Below, in pieces: positions 34,361 to 43,467 of a stretch of 64,000 nucleotides of DNA. Every line of letters begins with the position of its first letter. The first letter of the stretch is position 1. The translations under genes were made by a program, and so were the position numbers. Location: the NCBI RefSeq assembly GCF_021261315.1, contig NZ_JAJSAX010000002.1, forward strand, positions 310,001 to 374,000, read 5' to 3'. The notes below the pieces were generated by a model. The model saw only the letters and a program-made list of their open reading frames with translations. It was not told the DNA's origin and ran no database searches. Source of the stretch: Epilithonimonas sp. JDS (GTDB lineage Bacteria > Bacteroidota > Bacteroidia > Flavobacteriales > Weeksellaceae).

Positions 34361-36286
34361 CTACTGGGTATATTCCTTTATTTTTGTTAACCAATTTTTT
34401 ATTTCATCATAACCATTTCTTTCTCTAAGTCTATCTATTGTCATTTTTTCAATCGCTCGTTTATTAAGATTTTTTTTCGCTTGAGATACTTTTTTCTTTT
34501 GTTTCTCTTCATTTCTTATCGGATCACTATGCATTAGATCCCAAGTCGTGGTTCCCTGTGACATATGCACAGCCATAGCAACTTTTTTAGGTACATCATC
34601 AGTATCTAAAATCTCTGAAAGATTAATTGGAATTCTTTCTTCAGCGTAACAATCAATAATAGCTTCGTGATGTAAATAATTTTCTAATTCTAATTTTACT
34701 GTGTTAAATCCAATTTTATGTGGATTAGCTTCAGCGTTTAAGTTTGCAACACTTTGAATATAATCTGGTATATCTGAATCATAAATATGAATTTGCTTTT
34801 GCAAAAGTCCATCTAAATATTTCTTTTCAATATAAAATTTTAACTGAGATCCTCCTGTTGGTATAAAAGCGACTTTTTCATTATTTTCTAAATTGATAAT
34901 TGTTTGATCTTCATTATGTAATAATTTACTAAAGTTAATTAGTCCATTAATATCATTTTCTCCTTCAACAAAAATTAAAACTTTAACTTTGTTTTTAGGG
35001 TCAGGTAAAGCGCCTAAAGTTTCAATAATTTTATCAATAATTAATTCATTATCCGAACCATCAATATGACTTCCATTTTCAATTCTACAAATACCTGCAT
35101 TATCTCTAAAAATATATCGCAGTGATTTATTTGGAATTTCTTTAGCCAGATTTGAATTATGAGTCGTAAAAAAGACTTGTGCATTATCAGTTTCAGACAG
35201 TTCTTTTAAAGCATTTACAATCATCAATTGAAAATTAGGATGTTGTGATGTTTCTGGCTCTTCTAACGCATAAATTATGTTTGGAGATTCCGCTGTTCTT
35301 CTATTTTCAATTTGAGCTCTGAAAAAACTTAAGAGTACTAGTCTTCTCATACCACTACCTCTTTTATTTAGTGGTATGCCCCTTTCATCTTCTAAAGTTA
35401 ACTTAAAAATACTATTCCAAGATGGCTCCTTAGGAAAACTCGATTTTAATGTTTCCGCTAAATCTGAATCTAATTCATTTAATTTTACAATAGTTCTATC
35501 AGCAAGATTTGTTGAAGCTTCTTGCACAGCATTTTTTAATTCTTCCAATAATGGTAGAATATTTTCTCTGTTTAATACCTCCTTAATTATTTCTTTCATT
35601 GGATCTTGTATATCAGTATCTTGATCATTTAAAGGTTTATCAACAAAGAATAAAGAGTACAACGGAAGGAATTTTTTAATACTCGTCCATATCTTCTTTC
35701 TATTATCTTCATTATCTAGTTTACCGTCAATCTTTAGTGATTTAGTAATTAGCTCAAAACCATTTTGAGGTTGGAAATGTCTTCTTATAGCTTTACGTAA
35801 ATCCTTACTCTGATTTCTATTTACTCCTTCAGGATCTATGACCAATTCTTCAAATTGCAATTTTAAAGTTGTTCTCTTCTTTGACAATAAATCTGAAAGA
35901 TTTTCATTATCTGGATATTGACAGATAATAAAAGATTCTTCTGAAATTGCTCCCGTCGCAGTTAATGGATAAATCTTTTTAATTTCTAACAAGCCTTCTG
36001 AATTAAGTAAAAATTCTTCAGCAAGAGTGGTTGTAATTGTATCGTCTAAGATGATTTCTGATGGTAAATTATCAAAAATGCAACTTATTTCGATTGCTCT
36101 TACATCATGATCAATGCATAAATCTTCTTTTTCTGGTTTTCCATTAAAGTATATATCTAAAGCTTCCAAAATAGTTGATTTTCCAATATCGTTCTTTCCA
36201 ATAATCACATTAAGATCATCTACATCAAATATTGTTTCTTGAGAATAACCTCTAAAATTTTTTAATTTGATTCTTTTTAAGTTCAT
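34361..36286 (-). CDS. OLD-family ATPase with TOPRIM domain, putative nuclease
   Basis: A 641-residue overcoming-lysogenization-defect (OLD) protein. Walker A is GKNDIGKST (residues 30-38), the ABC-like signature is RGSGMRRLVLLSF, and Walker B is IYALEEPETSQHP (about 335-348). The TOPRIM part has LIFVEGENDI (about 436-445) and YDSDIPDY (about 505-512). OLD proteins cut DNA and include the GajA subunit of Gabija. No UvrD-like GajB partner gene is adjacent, so it is either a stand-alone OLD or of unknown partner. The coding DNA looks more AT-rich than its neighbours. Promoter TAGATTTG lies upstream. Confidence 0.9.
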   Translation of the reverse strand: MNLKRIKLKNFRGYSQETIFDVDDLNVIIGKNDIGKSTILEALDIYFNGKPEKEDLCIDHDVRAIEISCIFDNLPSEIILDDTITTTLAEEFLLNSEGLLEIKKIYPLTATGAISEESFIICQYPDNENLSDLLSKKRTTLKLQFEELVIDPEGVNRNQSKDLRKAIRRHFQPQNGFELITKSLKIDGKLDNEDNRKKIWTSIKKFLPLYSLFFVDKPLNDQDTDIQDPMKEIIKEVLNRENILPLLEELKNAVQEASTNLADRTIVKLNELDSDLAETLKSSFPKEPSWNSIFKLTLEDERGIPLNKRGSGMRRLVLLSFFRAQIENRRTAESPNIIYALEEPETSQHPNFQLMIVNALKELSETDNAQVFFTTHNSNLAKEIPNKSLRYIFRDNAGICRIENGSHIDGSDNELIIDKIIETLGALPDPKNKVKVLIFVEGENDINGLINFSKLLHNEDQTIINLENNEKVAFIPTGGSQLKFYIEKKYLDGLLQKQIHIYDSDIPDYIQSVANLNAEANPHKIGFNTVKLELENYLHHEAIIDCYAEERIPINLSEILDTDDVPKKVAMAVHMSQGTTTWDLMHSDPIRNEEKQKKKVSQAKKNLNKRAIEKMTIDRLRERNGYDEIKNWLTKIKEYTQ

Positions 36287-36308
36287 AGTATTATAGTTTT
36301 AATTCCCC

Positions 36309-36316
36309 CAAATCTA
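36309..36316 (-). promoter_or_regulatory. TAnnTTTG -7 box of the OLD-family gene
   Basis: The minus strand reads TAGATTTG, 23 bases upstream of the ATG at 36286. Confidence 0.6.
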
Positions 36317-36437
36317 CAAAACCTCAACCACTTACAATTACGGATTCCCGTAAACCGACAAAATAAACCCAACAAAAAACCCACTCTGCCAAACTGTCAA
36401 AAACCATCCAAACATAAAACTACCAAAAACAAACTTT

Positions 36438-36483
36438 GCGTATAGGATGCGTATACCGACCGTATACCGATAGCGTATCAAAA
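36438..36483. repeat. Four short GCGTATA repeats upstream of the DoxX-like gene
   Basis: GCGTATAGGAT (36438), GCGTATACCGA (36449), CCGTATACCGAT (36460) and GCGTATCAAAA (36473) follow one another with spacing of 11, 11 and 13 bases. This is the only pattern in the 314-base gap 36287-36600. The spacing near one helical turn suits an operator array. No gene is supported in the gap. Confidence 0.6.
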
Positions 36484-36600
36484 TCTTATGTCAAAATGAC
36501 AAAACCCAATCATGAAAATCCCAAGATTTATTAAACCTTTTAACACCCTAGCCTCATTTTTGGAATCATTCTTGAACCTACTCCCGGAAAATCCCCTATT

Positions 36601-36990
36601 ATGGAAGCAAGTACAATCAAAACCATCGCAAAATACGGCTTGGGCGCAATGCTCATCTCAGCAGGAATCGGACACCTTACGTTCGCAAGAAAAGAATTCC
36701 AGGCGCAAGTCCCCGAGTGGGTACCATTGGAAAAAGATGATACCGTCGTCTATTCCGGAATCGTAGAGATCGCAATGGGAGCCGCCATCATCGCTGCACC
36801 TAAGAAATATGAATCACTCGTAGGACAGCTCGCTGCCGGATTGTTCACCGCAGTTTTCCCCGGAAACTATGCCCAGTACAAAGAAAGAAGAAACGCATTT
36901 GGACTTAACTCAGACAACAAAAGATTTGCAAGGTTATTTATGCAGCCAGCACTTATCGCTTGGGCGCTCAAGTCTACGGATAATAAATAA
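36601..36990 (+). CDS. DoxX-like membrane protein
   Basis: A 129-residue membrane protein with three or four hydrophobic segments (about residues 8-28, 48-66, 73-90 and 108-120). The sequence resembles the DoxX/SURF4 superfamily: AKYGLGAMLISAGIGHLTF at the start and SGIVEIAMGAAIIAAPKKYE in the middle. Members are linked to thiosulfate or redox metabolism in some organisms, but the role here is not known. A terminator follows at 37080. Confidence 0.8.
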   Translation: MEASTIKTIAKYGLGAMLISAGIGHLTFARKEFQAQVPEWVPLEKDDTVVYSGIVEIAMGAAIIAAPKKYESLVGQLAAGLFTAVFPGNYAQYKERRNAFGLNSDNKRFARLFMQPALIAWALKSTDNK

Positions 36991-36998
36991 TTGTAAAG

Positions 36999-37060
36999 TC
37001 TTCGACTCCACTCAGACTGACGTCTCATATTAGAATTGTCGTGCTGAGCGGAGTCGAAGA
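36999..37060. repeat. Dispersed hairpin repeat D, copy 1
   Basis: TCTTCGACTCCACTCAGACT and GTGCTGAGCGGAGTCGAAGA face each other as imperfect arms around a 16-base loop. The core TCGACTCCGCTCAG is a repeat type common in Flavobacteriia. A partial copy is at 49995-50075. Confidence 0.75.
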
Positions 37061-37079
37061 ATCTTGAAAATAAAATCAC

Positions 37080-37106
37080 ACTCAACTTTCCGGTTGAGTT
37101 TTTTTG
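37080..37106 (+). terminator. Terminator of the DoxX-like gene
   Basis: ACTCAAC (37080-37086) pairs with GTTGAGT (37093-37099) and seven T residues follow. Confidence 0.75.
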
Positions 37107-37214
37107 ATTCCCGCATAGAATAAATCTATGTTAACAGCCTTTCAGAATCAATCTTTATCTCTAAATTTATTGTCATCAAAAATCAAAACGTAATTAATCA
37201 CAATTAACAAAACT

Positions 37215-38840
37215 ATGAGTTCAGAAAATCCAAGCTTCAAAGACATATTCAAAAGCGAAAACGAAATCCCCAAAGAATACAAAGTTCCCGTCATCCACCA
37301 AAGAGAATATCTCCTAAACGGCGAACTGGTACAATGGAACGGCGACGTGACCGAAATCTATTCCCCAATCTGCATCCCAACAGAAAATGGACTGGAAAGA
37401 AAACTGCTGGGAAGCATACCAAACATCAGTCCGGAAGACGCCATGAACGTCTTGGAAGCCTCTGTAAAAGCTTACAACAACGGTCTTGGCGAATGGCCGA
37501 CAATGTCCGTGGAAAGCAGAATCAAATGTATGCAGAAGTTCGTTTATCTAATGATTAAAGAACGCGATCTGGTCATCAAACTATTGATGTGGGAAATAGG
37601 AAAAACACTCCCTGATTCTACCAAAGAATTTGACAGAACCGTAGATTACATCAACCAAACCATTGACGCTTTAAAAGATCTCGACAGAGAATCATCCAGA
37701 TTCCAGCAGGCAGAAGGCACCATTGCACAAGTGAGAAGAGCACCACTTGGCGTAGTGTTGAGTATGGGACCGTTCAATTACCCGTTGAACGAGATTTTCA
37801 CGACTTTGATTCCAGCTTTGATTATGGGAAATACGATTCTCTTCAAGCTGCCAAAGCACGGCGTTCTGGCGCATTATCCTTTGTTAAAAGCTTTCCAGGA
37901 AGCATTTCCGGCAGGAACAGTCAATACACTTTACGGAAAAGGCGCAGAGATCATCACCCCAATTATGGAAAGCGGAAAAGTGAATGTTCTCGCCTTCATC
38001 GGATCAAGTAAAGTGGCGAATGGATTGAAAAAACTTCATCCAAAAGTGAACAGATTAAGAGCAATTCTAAGTCTTGATGCAAAAAACGCCGCCATCGTTA
38101 CCAAACATGCCAACCTGGATATTGCGGTAAGCGAAATTATTCTGGGATCACTTTCCTTCAATGGTCAAAGATGTACAGCTTTAAAACTGATTTTTGTTCA
38201 GAAAGAAGTTGCGGAAGAATTTACTCAGAAATTAACCGCAGCAGTTTCAGCTTTGAAACCTGGTTTGCCTTGGGAAAAAGATGTGAAAATCACCCCACTT
38301 CCGGAAGTCAACAAACCACCTTACCTTGAAGAATGTATAGAGGACGCCATATCAAAAGGTGCAAAAGTTCTTAATGAAAACGGTGGTTACAACGAAGCTT
38401 CATTCGTTTTCCCAGCTGTGGTTTATCCTGTAAATGACCAAATGAAATTGTATCACGAAGAGCAGTTCGGACCAGTGATTCCTGTTGTTCCTTTTGATGA
38501 TATTGATGAGCCAATCGATTATCAGGTGAATGCAGACCACGGAATGCAGGTGAGTCTTTTCAGTGAAGATGCAATGGAAACCTCAAAACTGATCGACGCT
38601 TTTGTAAATCTTGTAAGCCGCGTGAACATCAATTGCCAAGCACAGAGAGGCCCGGATGTTTTCCCATTCACAGGAAGAAAAGACAGTGCGGAAGGAACAC
38701 TTTCTGTTTTTGATGCCTTGAGATCTTTCTCCATCCGATCATTAGTCGCTGCAAAAATTACGGATGCCAACAAAGAACTGTTGAATTCTATTGTAAGAGA
38801 CCACGATTCTAACTTCCTGAGTACGGATTATATTTTTTAA
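37215..38840 (+). CDS. gapN: Aldehyde dehydrogenase, NADP-dependent glyceraldehyde-3-phosphate dehydrogenase type
   Basis: A 541-residue aldehyde dehydrogenase. The catalytic cysteine is Cys320 in FNGQRCTALK, and the GxGxxG-like fold lies before it (LAFIGSSKVANGL). The pattern of LGVVLSMGPFNYPLNE and PFTGRKDSAEGTLS fits the GapN branch, which oxidises glyceraldehyde 3-phosphate directly to 3-phosphoglycerate with NADP. The segment expected to carry the second catalytic acid reads SLDAKNAAIV, with Asp where many family members have Glu. The substrate is inferred from family. Confidence 0.88.
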   Translation: MSSENPSFKDIFKSENEIPKEYKVPVIHQREYLLNGELVQWNGDVTEIYSPICIPTENGLERKLLGSIPNISPEDAMNVLEASVKAYNNGLGEWPTMSVESRIKCMQKFVYLMIKERDLVIKLLMWEIGKTLPDSTKEFDRTVDYINQTIDALKDLDRESSRFQQAEGTIAQVRRAPLGVVLSMGPFNYPLNEIFTTLIPALIMGNTILFKLPKHGVLAHYPLLKAFQEAFPAGTVNTLYGKGAEIITPIMESGKVNVLAFIGSSKVANGLKKLHPKVNRLRAILSLDAKNAAIVTKHANLDIAVSEIILGSLSFNGQRCTALKLIFVQKEVAEEFTQKLTAAVSALKPGLPWEKDVKITPLPEVNKPPYLEECIEDAISKGAKVLNENGGYNEASFVFPAVVYPVNDQMKLYHEEQFGPVIPVVPFDDIDEPIDYQVNADHGMQVSLFSEDAMETSKLIDAFVNLVSRVNINCQAQRGPDVFPFTGRKDSAEGTLSVFDALRSFSIRSLVAAKITDANKELLNSIVRDHDSNFLSTDYIF

Positions 38841-38898
38841 TAAGACTTATAGATGATAGATAAAAGATAATAGACTTTTTTCTTTTATAATAAATTGA

Positions 38899-38928
38899 AT
38901 CCGCAACTGATTATTGCGGATTTTTTTA
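38899..38928 (+). terminator. Terminator of the GapN gene
   Basis: ATCCGCAA (38899-38906) pairs with TTGCGGAT (38914-38921) and a T-run follows. Confidence 0.8.
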
Positions 38929-38989
38929 GATTTAATTTTAAAATATTCCTAAAATCCTACAACCCATTTCAGTATTGCTTTTTTTGCAG

Positions 38990-38997
38990 TATTTTTG
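38990..38997 (+). promoter_or_regulatory. TAnnTTTG -7 box of the LptF/LptG gene
   Basis: TATTTTTG lies 17 bases before the TTG start at 39015. Confidence 0.65.
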
Positions 38998-39014
38998 AGG
39001 TTTAAATTTCTGAA

Positions 39015-40469
39015 TTGAAAAAATTAGATCAATATATTGTCAAAACCTTTTTCGGGCCGTTTCTTTTTATTTTCAGTGTGCTGTTTTTCATCTTCATTGT
39101 CAATATCATCTGGACGCAAATGTCGCAGCTGACGGGAAAAGGTCTGACTTACGGCGAAATATCAAAACTTCTTTTCTACCTTGGAATGAGCGTTGTTAGT
39201 ATGGTACTGCCATTGACGATTCTCCTCTCCTCGATTATGACTTTTGGAGATTTTGGAGAGCGCTACGAACTGGCAGCGATGAAGGCAGCCGGGATTTCTC
39301 TCTTGCGGGTAATGATGCCTTTGCTGATAACGGTTTCTTTCCTCGCCGGAATTCTCTTTTTATTTTCCAATAACATCATTCCGGATTTCCAAAGGAAGGC
39401 GAAGAATATGTTGTTCAACATCGTATCATCCAAGCCTGCGCTCAACTTTACGCCTGGCGTTTTCATTGACCAAATCTCAGGTTATTCTGTAAAGTTTGAC
39501 AAAATCTATGGCGAAGGCGGCCAAAAACTGGAAGGTGTTTTCCTGCACAAGAATGCAAGTCCTTATGATAATCAGCAGACCATTATCGCGAAAAAAGGAA
39601 AATTTGCCAATGCCGAAGACCGTAATTACCTGAAACTAATTCTTTACGATGGCTATGTTTATGAAGACAACATCTCCGGAAAACCTTACGAAGAAAGAAA
39701 AAAGCAACCGAATCAATCGGTGAAATTTGACAGTCTGGTTTATCACTTTGACATCAGTGAGCTCATCAACAATGCCATTGAGAAAGAAAAAATAACGGAA
39801 GATTACCGTTTCCAAACCTACGGAGAGGTGAATGGAACGCTGGAGAAAAACAGAAAAAGCAATCTGGTTTCCCTCACTTCTATGGCGTCGCCTGTGATTT
39901 CGCAGACCAACAATTACGTTCAGTATATAGATAAAACAAAGCAGCAGGAGAAGGTCATCAAAGAGCCTTACAAAATCGATACACTCAAAAAAGATAAAAA
40001 GCTGGAAGTGCTTTGGAGTGCCTACAACAAAATCGAAACCCTGAAAGCTGCGACAGATTCCAACGAAACTGCCATTTCGGACATCGTGAAAAGCCACAAC
40101 AAAATCGTGATGTACCAGCAGCGGATCGTGTCCTACTCTTTCACCTGTATCATTTTCTTTTTGATTGGTGCCAGTCTTGGATCGATCATCAGAAAAGGCG
40201 GAATGGGACTTCCGGTAATCATCGCCATTGTGATCTTCATCATTTTCTACGTCCTGAATCTAACGGTGGAAAACATCTCGTGGAAAGGAAAACTGAATCC
40301 TTACCTCGCCGCGTGGATTCCGAATATTGTCCTCTTCCCGTTCAGTGTCTGGATTACTTACAAAGCCCTGACAGATTCGCAGTTATTTGATATTGAGAAA
40401 TACAAAGCGCTGTTCAAACCACTTATCGATAAGTTCTCCAAACCGAAAGAACATCAGCGGTATCAATAA
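39015..40469 (+). CDS. LptF/LptG family permease of lipopolysaccharide export
   Basis: A 484-residue membrane protein of the YjgP/YjgQ family, which with LptB forms the ABC transporter that extracts lipopolysaccharide from the inner membrane. Six hydrophobic segments are visible: three before about residue 125 and three after about 370, with a large periplasmic domain between. YIVKTFFGPF and FGDFGERYELAAMKAAGISLL are typical. The start is TTG; no in-frame ATG precedes the conserved N-terminus. Whether it is the LptF or LptG member cannot be told. Confidence 0.93.
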   Translation: MKKLDQYIVKTFFGPFLFIFSVLFFIFIVNIIWTQMSQLTGKGLTYGEISKLLFYLGMSVVSMVLPLTILLSSIMTFGDFGERYELAAMKAAGISLLRVMMPLLITVSFLAGILFLFSNNIIPDFQRKAKNMLFNIVSSKPALNFTPGVFIDQISGYSVKFDKIYGEGGQKLEGVFLHKNASPYDNQQTIIAKKGKFANAEDRNYLKLILYDGYVYEDNISGKPYEERKKQPNQSVKFDSLVYHFDISELINNAIEKEKITEDYRFQTYGEVNGTLEKNRKSNLVSLTSMASPVISQTNNYVQYIDKTKQQEKVIKEPYKIDTLKKDKKLEVLWSAYNKIETLKAATDSNETAISDIVKSHNKIVMYQQRIVSYSFTCIIFFLIGASLGSIIRKGGMGLPVIIAIVIFIIFYVLNLTVENISWKGKLNPYLAAWIPNIVLFPFSVWITYKALTDSQLFDIEKYKALFKPLIDKFSKPKEHQRYQ

Positions 40470-40475
40470 ATATAA

Positions 40476-40503
40476 AAAGCCGGATCGGAAATGATTCGGC
40501 TTT
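40476..40503. terminator. Bidirectional terminator between LptF/G and ClC genes
   Basis: AAAGCCGGATC (40476-40486) and GATTCGGCTTT (40493-40503) form a stem with one G-U pair. A/T tracts lie on both sides. Confidence 0.75.
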
Positions 40504-40521
40504 ATGTTTTTTTATATTACC

Positions 40522-42369
40522 TTACTCAGAATAACCTTTCAGAACTTGCCTGTAGCTCATGAGAATTGATGATTTGGAAATGAAACCAATGAATACATTA
40601 TTCTGGTCAACCACAGGTAGATTCCAAGATCCTGTATCATCAAAAATCTGAAGAATGTCCAAAGGTTTATCTTCTACTTTGATTAATGCAGGCGGTGCTT
40701 TCATAATTTTGGTCACTGGCAAAGCAGCATTATTTTCCTGATTAAAAAGATATGGCCGGATATCATCAAGCGTCAGAATTCCCTTTAATTTGTTATCGTT
40801 ATTTAATACTGCAAACAGGTTTTTATTTCCATTTTTTACCAATTCGAACAAGTCATTGATAGATGCATCTTCATTAATTGTCTGGGCATTTTTATCAATA
40901 AAATCTTCGGTATGAAGAGAAAACAAAAGGTTTTTATCGTGTTCATTTGTAAATATTTTTCCCTGATCTGCCAATGATTTTAATTCCGGTGATATTGGCG
41001 AAAACCATTTGGCCATCAAGTAGGAAATGACAGAAACGATCATTAGCGGAATAAATAAATCATAACCAAAACTGGACTCGGCAATCAAGAATATAGCAGT
41101 TAATGGTGCATACAAAACACCGCTCATTGCACCGGCCATTCCGACAAGAATAAGATTTGTAACCGGAACATCCTTGAAGCCGATCTGCTGGCAAATCACA
41201 GCAAACAAAAATCCCACAGAACCACCAGCGAAAAGCGACGGCGCGAAATTACCGCCATTACCACCACTGAAAATAGTAAATGATGTCGCAAATGCTTTTA
41301 ACAGGCAAACAAGAATCAGAAAGACAATGATGGTCCATTCTTTAAGATCAAAATACCGGAAAAAACTATTTTCTACAATCACATTGGCGTGACCATTGGT
41401 AAAGGCTTTTACCGTATCATATCCTTCGCCGAACAAAGGCGGAAATAGCACACACAGAAAAGATAATACCGCACCTCCCAGCATCGCTTTTCGAAGTCTG
41501 GAGATTTGAAGTCCTTTCAGAAAATGTTCTACCTTTTGAGAAACGATCAGGAAATATCTGGCATATAGCCCCGTCACAATTCCCAAAATCAGATAGTAAG
41601 GAACATTTCGATAATTGAATGCCTCTCTGGTATAAAATCTGAAAAGGACATCTTCCTGAAGTAAAATTCTGGACAACAAACTGCCGCAAACCGCAGCCAC
41701 AACCAAAGGAATAAAATCTGTGAACACAACACCCGTCAAGAGAATCTCAAAAGCAAACATAATCCCGGCAATCGGAGCGTTGAATGCAGATGCAATACCA
41801 GCGGTAGCACCTGCTGCCAGGAGAAGTGTTCGCTCTTTATAATTTAAGCGGTAAGTCTGGGCGTAGTTGGAACCAATGGCTGCACCCGTCACTGCAATCG
41901 GACTTTCCAGACCTGCAGATCCTCCGAGACCTACAGTGATCGCACTTTGAACAATCTGAGAATATGTTTTGACCGAGGAAACGATACTTGAGTTTTGCGC
42001 AATTTCATACAGGATCGCACCAATTCCTTTTCTGTCCTGACCTTTGAAGATCGTCAACACAATAATTGTCGTCAACACAATGCCTAGGAAAGGAAAAATA
42101 ATGTAGAATAAAATCTGATATTCGAAATGGACTTTATTGACAATGAAAAAGTGAATATTATGAACAATCGTTTTCAGGATCACGCCGGCCAGTCCCGCCG
42201 TACATCCTACCAGAATCCCTGACAGCAAAAGAAACTGACTGCGGCTAAGTTTGTTATTAAGCCAATGAATAATCAATTCATAACTGCGGGCTTTCTCCAA
42301 ACCATATTGCTGGAAATCCCGTTTGAATTTGAGAAAACTGAGAAATCTTTTTTTGTTATGAATTTTCAC
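40522..42369 (-). CDS. ClC-type chloride channel/transporter with CBS domains
   Basis: A 615-residue membrane protein with about 11 hydrophobic segments in the first 440 residues. The gating glutamate region is GLGGSAGLESPIAVTG, and GGNGGNFAPSLFAGGSVG matches the second filter loop. The usual GSGIP serine motif reads KGIGAIL here, so ion selectivity may differ. The C-terminal 150 residues are two CBS domains (NALKGILTLDDIRPYLF and NVFIGFISKSSIL type endings) that often bind adenine nucleotides. A minus-strand -7 box is upstream. Confidence 0.92.
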   Translation of the reverse strand: MKIHNKKRFLSFLKFKRDFQQYGLEKARSYELIIHWLNNKLSRSQFLLLSGILVGCTAGLAGVILKTIVHNIHFFIVNKVHFEYQILFYIIFPFLGIVLTTIIVLTIFKGQDRKGIGAILYEIAQNSSIVSSVKTYSQIVQSAITVGLGGSAGLESPIAVTGAAIGSNYAQTYRLNYKERTLLLAAGATAGIASAFNAPIAGIMFAFEILLTGVVFTDFIPLVVAAVCGSLLSRILLQEDVLFRFYTREAFNYRNVPYYLILGIVTGLYARYFLIVSQKVEHFLKGLQISRLRKAMLGGAVLSFLCVLFPPLFGEGYDTVKAFTNGHANVIVENSFFRYFDLKEWTIIVFLILVCLLKAFATSFTIFSGGNGGNFAPSLFAGGSVGFLFAVICQQIGFKDVPVTNLILVGMAGAMSGVLYAPLTAIFLIAESSFGYDLFIPLMIVSVISYLMAKWFSPISPELKSLADQGKIFTNEHDKNLLFSLHTEDFIDKNAQTINEDASINDLFELVKNGNKNLFAVLNNDNKLKGILTLDDIRPYLFNQENNAALPVTKIMKAPPALIKVEDKPLDILQIFDDTGSWNLPVVDQNNVFIGFISKSSILMSYRQVLKGYSE

Positions 42370-42436
42370 TGCTGGTATATTTCTGTGACAATAAAATAGA
42401 AATTATCGTTTCCATTTTAAAATATTGAATGTTCCA

Positions 42437-42444
42437 CAAATATA
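42437..42444 (-). promoter_or_regulatory. TAnnTTTG -7 box of the ClC gene
   Basis: The minus strand reads TATATTTG, about 68 bases upstream of the ATG at 42369. Confidence 0.55.
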
Positions 42445-42587
42445 TCAAAAGCATATCGGAAGAACGATGCTCCTGCTAAGAAATCATTACAGATCGTGAC
42501 CGAAAAGGCGGTTAATATATTTTATCGTACCTTACTGATGTTAATATTCGAAATCAATAATTAAAATCATCATATAAAATTGTAATT

Positions 42588-43358
42588 ATGAAAATAGGAT
42601 TAATAGGATTCGGGAAGGCAGGAAAGGCAGTAGCAAATGTTATTCTTCAGCATCAGGATTTCACATTGGAATGGGTTCTGAAGAATAATGACAAGCTGAA
42701 ACAGGTCTCTGCCAAAGATATTCTTGGAGTCAATGCGCCTGATACCGCAACGATCTTTTCCCAGCAGACTACCGATCTGGAAACCTTATTTACAGATCAT
42801 CCCGTGGACCTCATCATCGATTTTTCTACCGAGGCAAGCATTTATTACTACGGTAAAACTGCGGCTCAGAAAAAAATCAAGATCATTTCTGCTATTTCGC
42901 ATTACGGAGAAAATGAAACCAAACTTCTCAAAGAACTTTCAAATGATACAGTTGTTTTCTGGTCGCCCAACATTACTTTAGGCGTCAACTATCTTCTGTT
43001 CGCAGCCTCGTTGCTAAAAAATATTGCACCAGGCGTAGACATAGAAGTGATTGAGGAGCATTTCAAAGCCAAGTCCGGTGTATCGGGAACAGCGATGAAA
43101 ATTGCGGAAGTTTTGGATGTGGAAACAGAAAGTATCAATTCGGTGAGAGCTGGCGGAATTGTAGGTAAACACGAGGTCATCTTTGGATTTCCTTATCAGA
43201 CTGTTCGATTGGTTCACGAATCTATTTCCAGAGAAGCCTTCGGAAGCGGTGCACTGTTCGTAGCAGAAAATCTGAAAAACAAACTGAATGGACTTTATAA
43301 TTTCGAAGATATTTTAAGACCTTACTTTTTCAGTCAATCTCAAAACAGTTTATCGTGA
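42588..43358 (+). CDS. DapB-like dihydrodipicolinate reductase family protein
   Basis: A 256-residue protein with the DapB layout: N-terminal Rossmann motif GLIGFGKAGKAV, IIDFSTEASI, and the C-terminal SVRAGGIVGKHEVIFG. In typical DapB the substrate motif is an HH pair followed by K and DAPSGTA. Here it reads EEHFKAKSGVSGTAMK, so the second His is Phe and the DAP is lost, while Lys and SGTA remain. It may be a paralogue with another substrate; a second DapB elsewhere would settle this. Monocistronic with a terminator at 43418. Confidence 0.8.
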   Translation: MKIGLIGFGKAGKAVANVILQHQDFTLEWVLKNNDKLKQVSAKDILGVNAPDTATIFSQQTTDLETLFTDHPVDLIIDFSTEASIYYYGKTAAQKKIKIISAISHYGENETKLLKELSNDTVVFWSPNITLGVNYLLFAASLLKNIAPGVDIEVIEEHFKAKSGVSGTAMKIAEVLDVETESINSVRAGGIVGKHEVIFGFPYQTVRLVHESISREAFGSGALFVAENLKNKLNGLYNFEDILRPYFFSQSQNSLS

Positions 43359-43417
43359 TCAGACTTTTATCAGTTTAAATTCATTTGTGAAGTAAAGATT
43401 CACCAGATCAACCAAAA

Positions 43418-43440
43418 AAACCTGCTCAAAGCAGGTTTTA
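43418..43440. terminator. Bidirectional terminator after the DapB-like gene
   Basis: AAACCTGC (43418-43425) and GCAGGTTT (43431-43438) pair perfectly. It also faces the sorbosone-dehydrogenase-like gene. Confidence 0.8.
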
Positions 43441-43467
43441 ATGTTAAAATTTAGAAAATCTTTAAAA

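Noticed and set aside
34361-36286. A complete Gabija defence system
   Set aside because: The OLD-type protein fits GajA in kind, but there is no UvrD-like helicase gene on either side.
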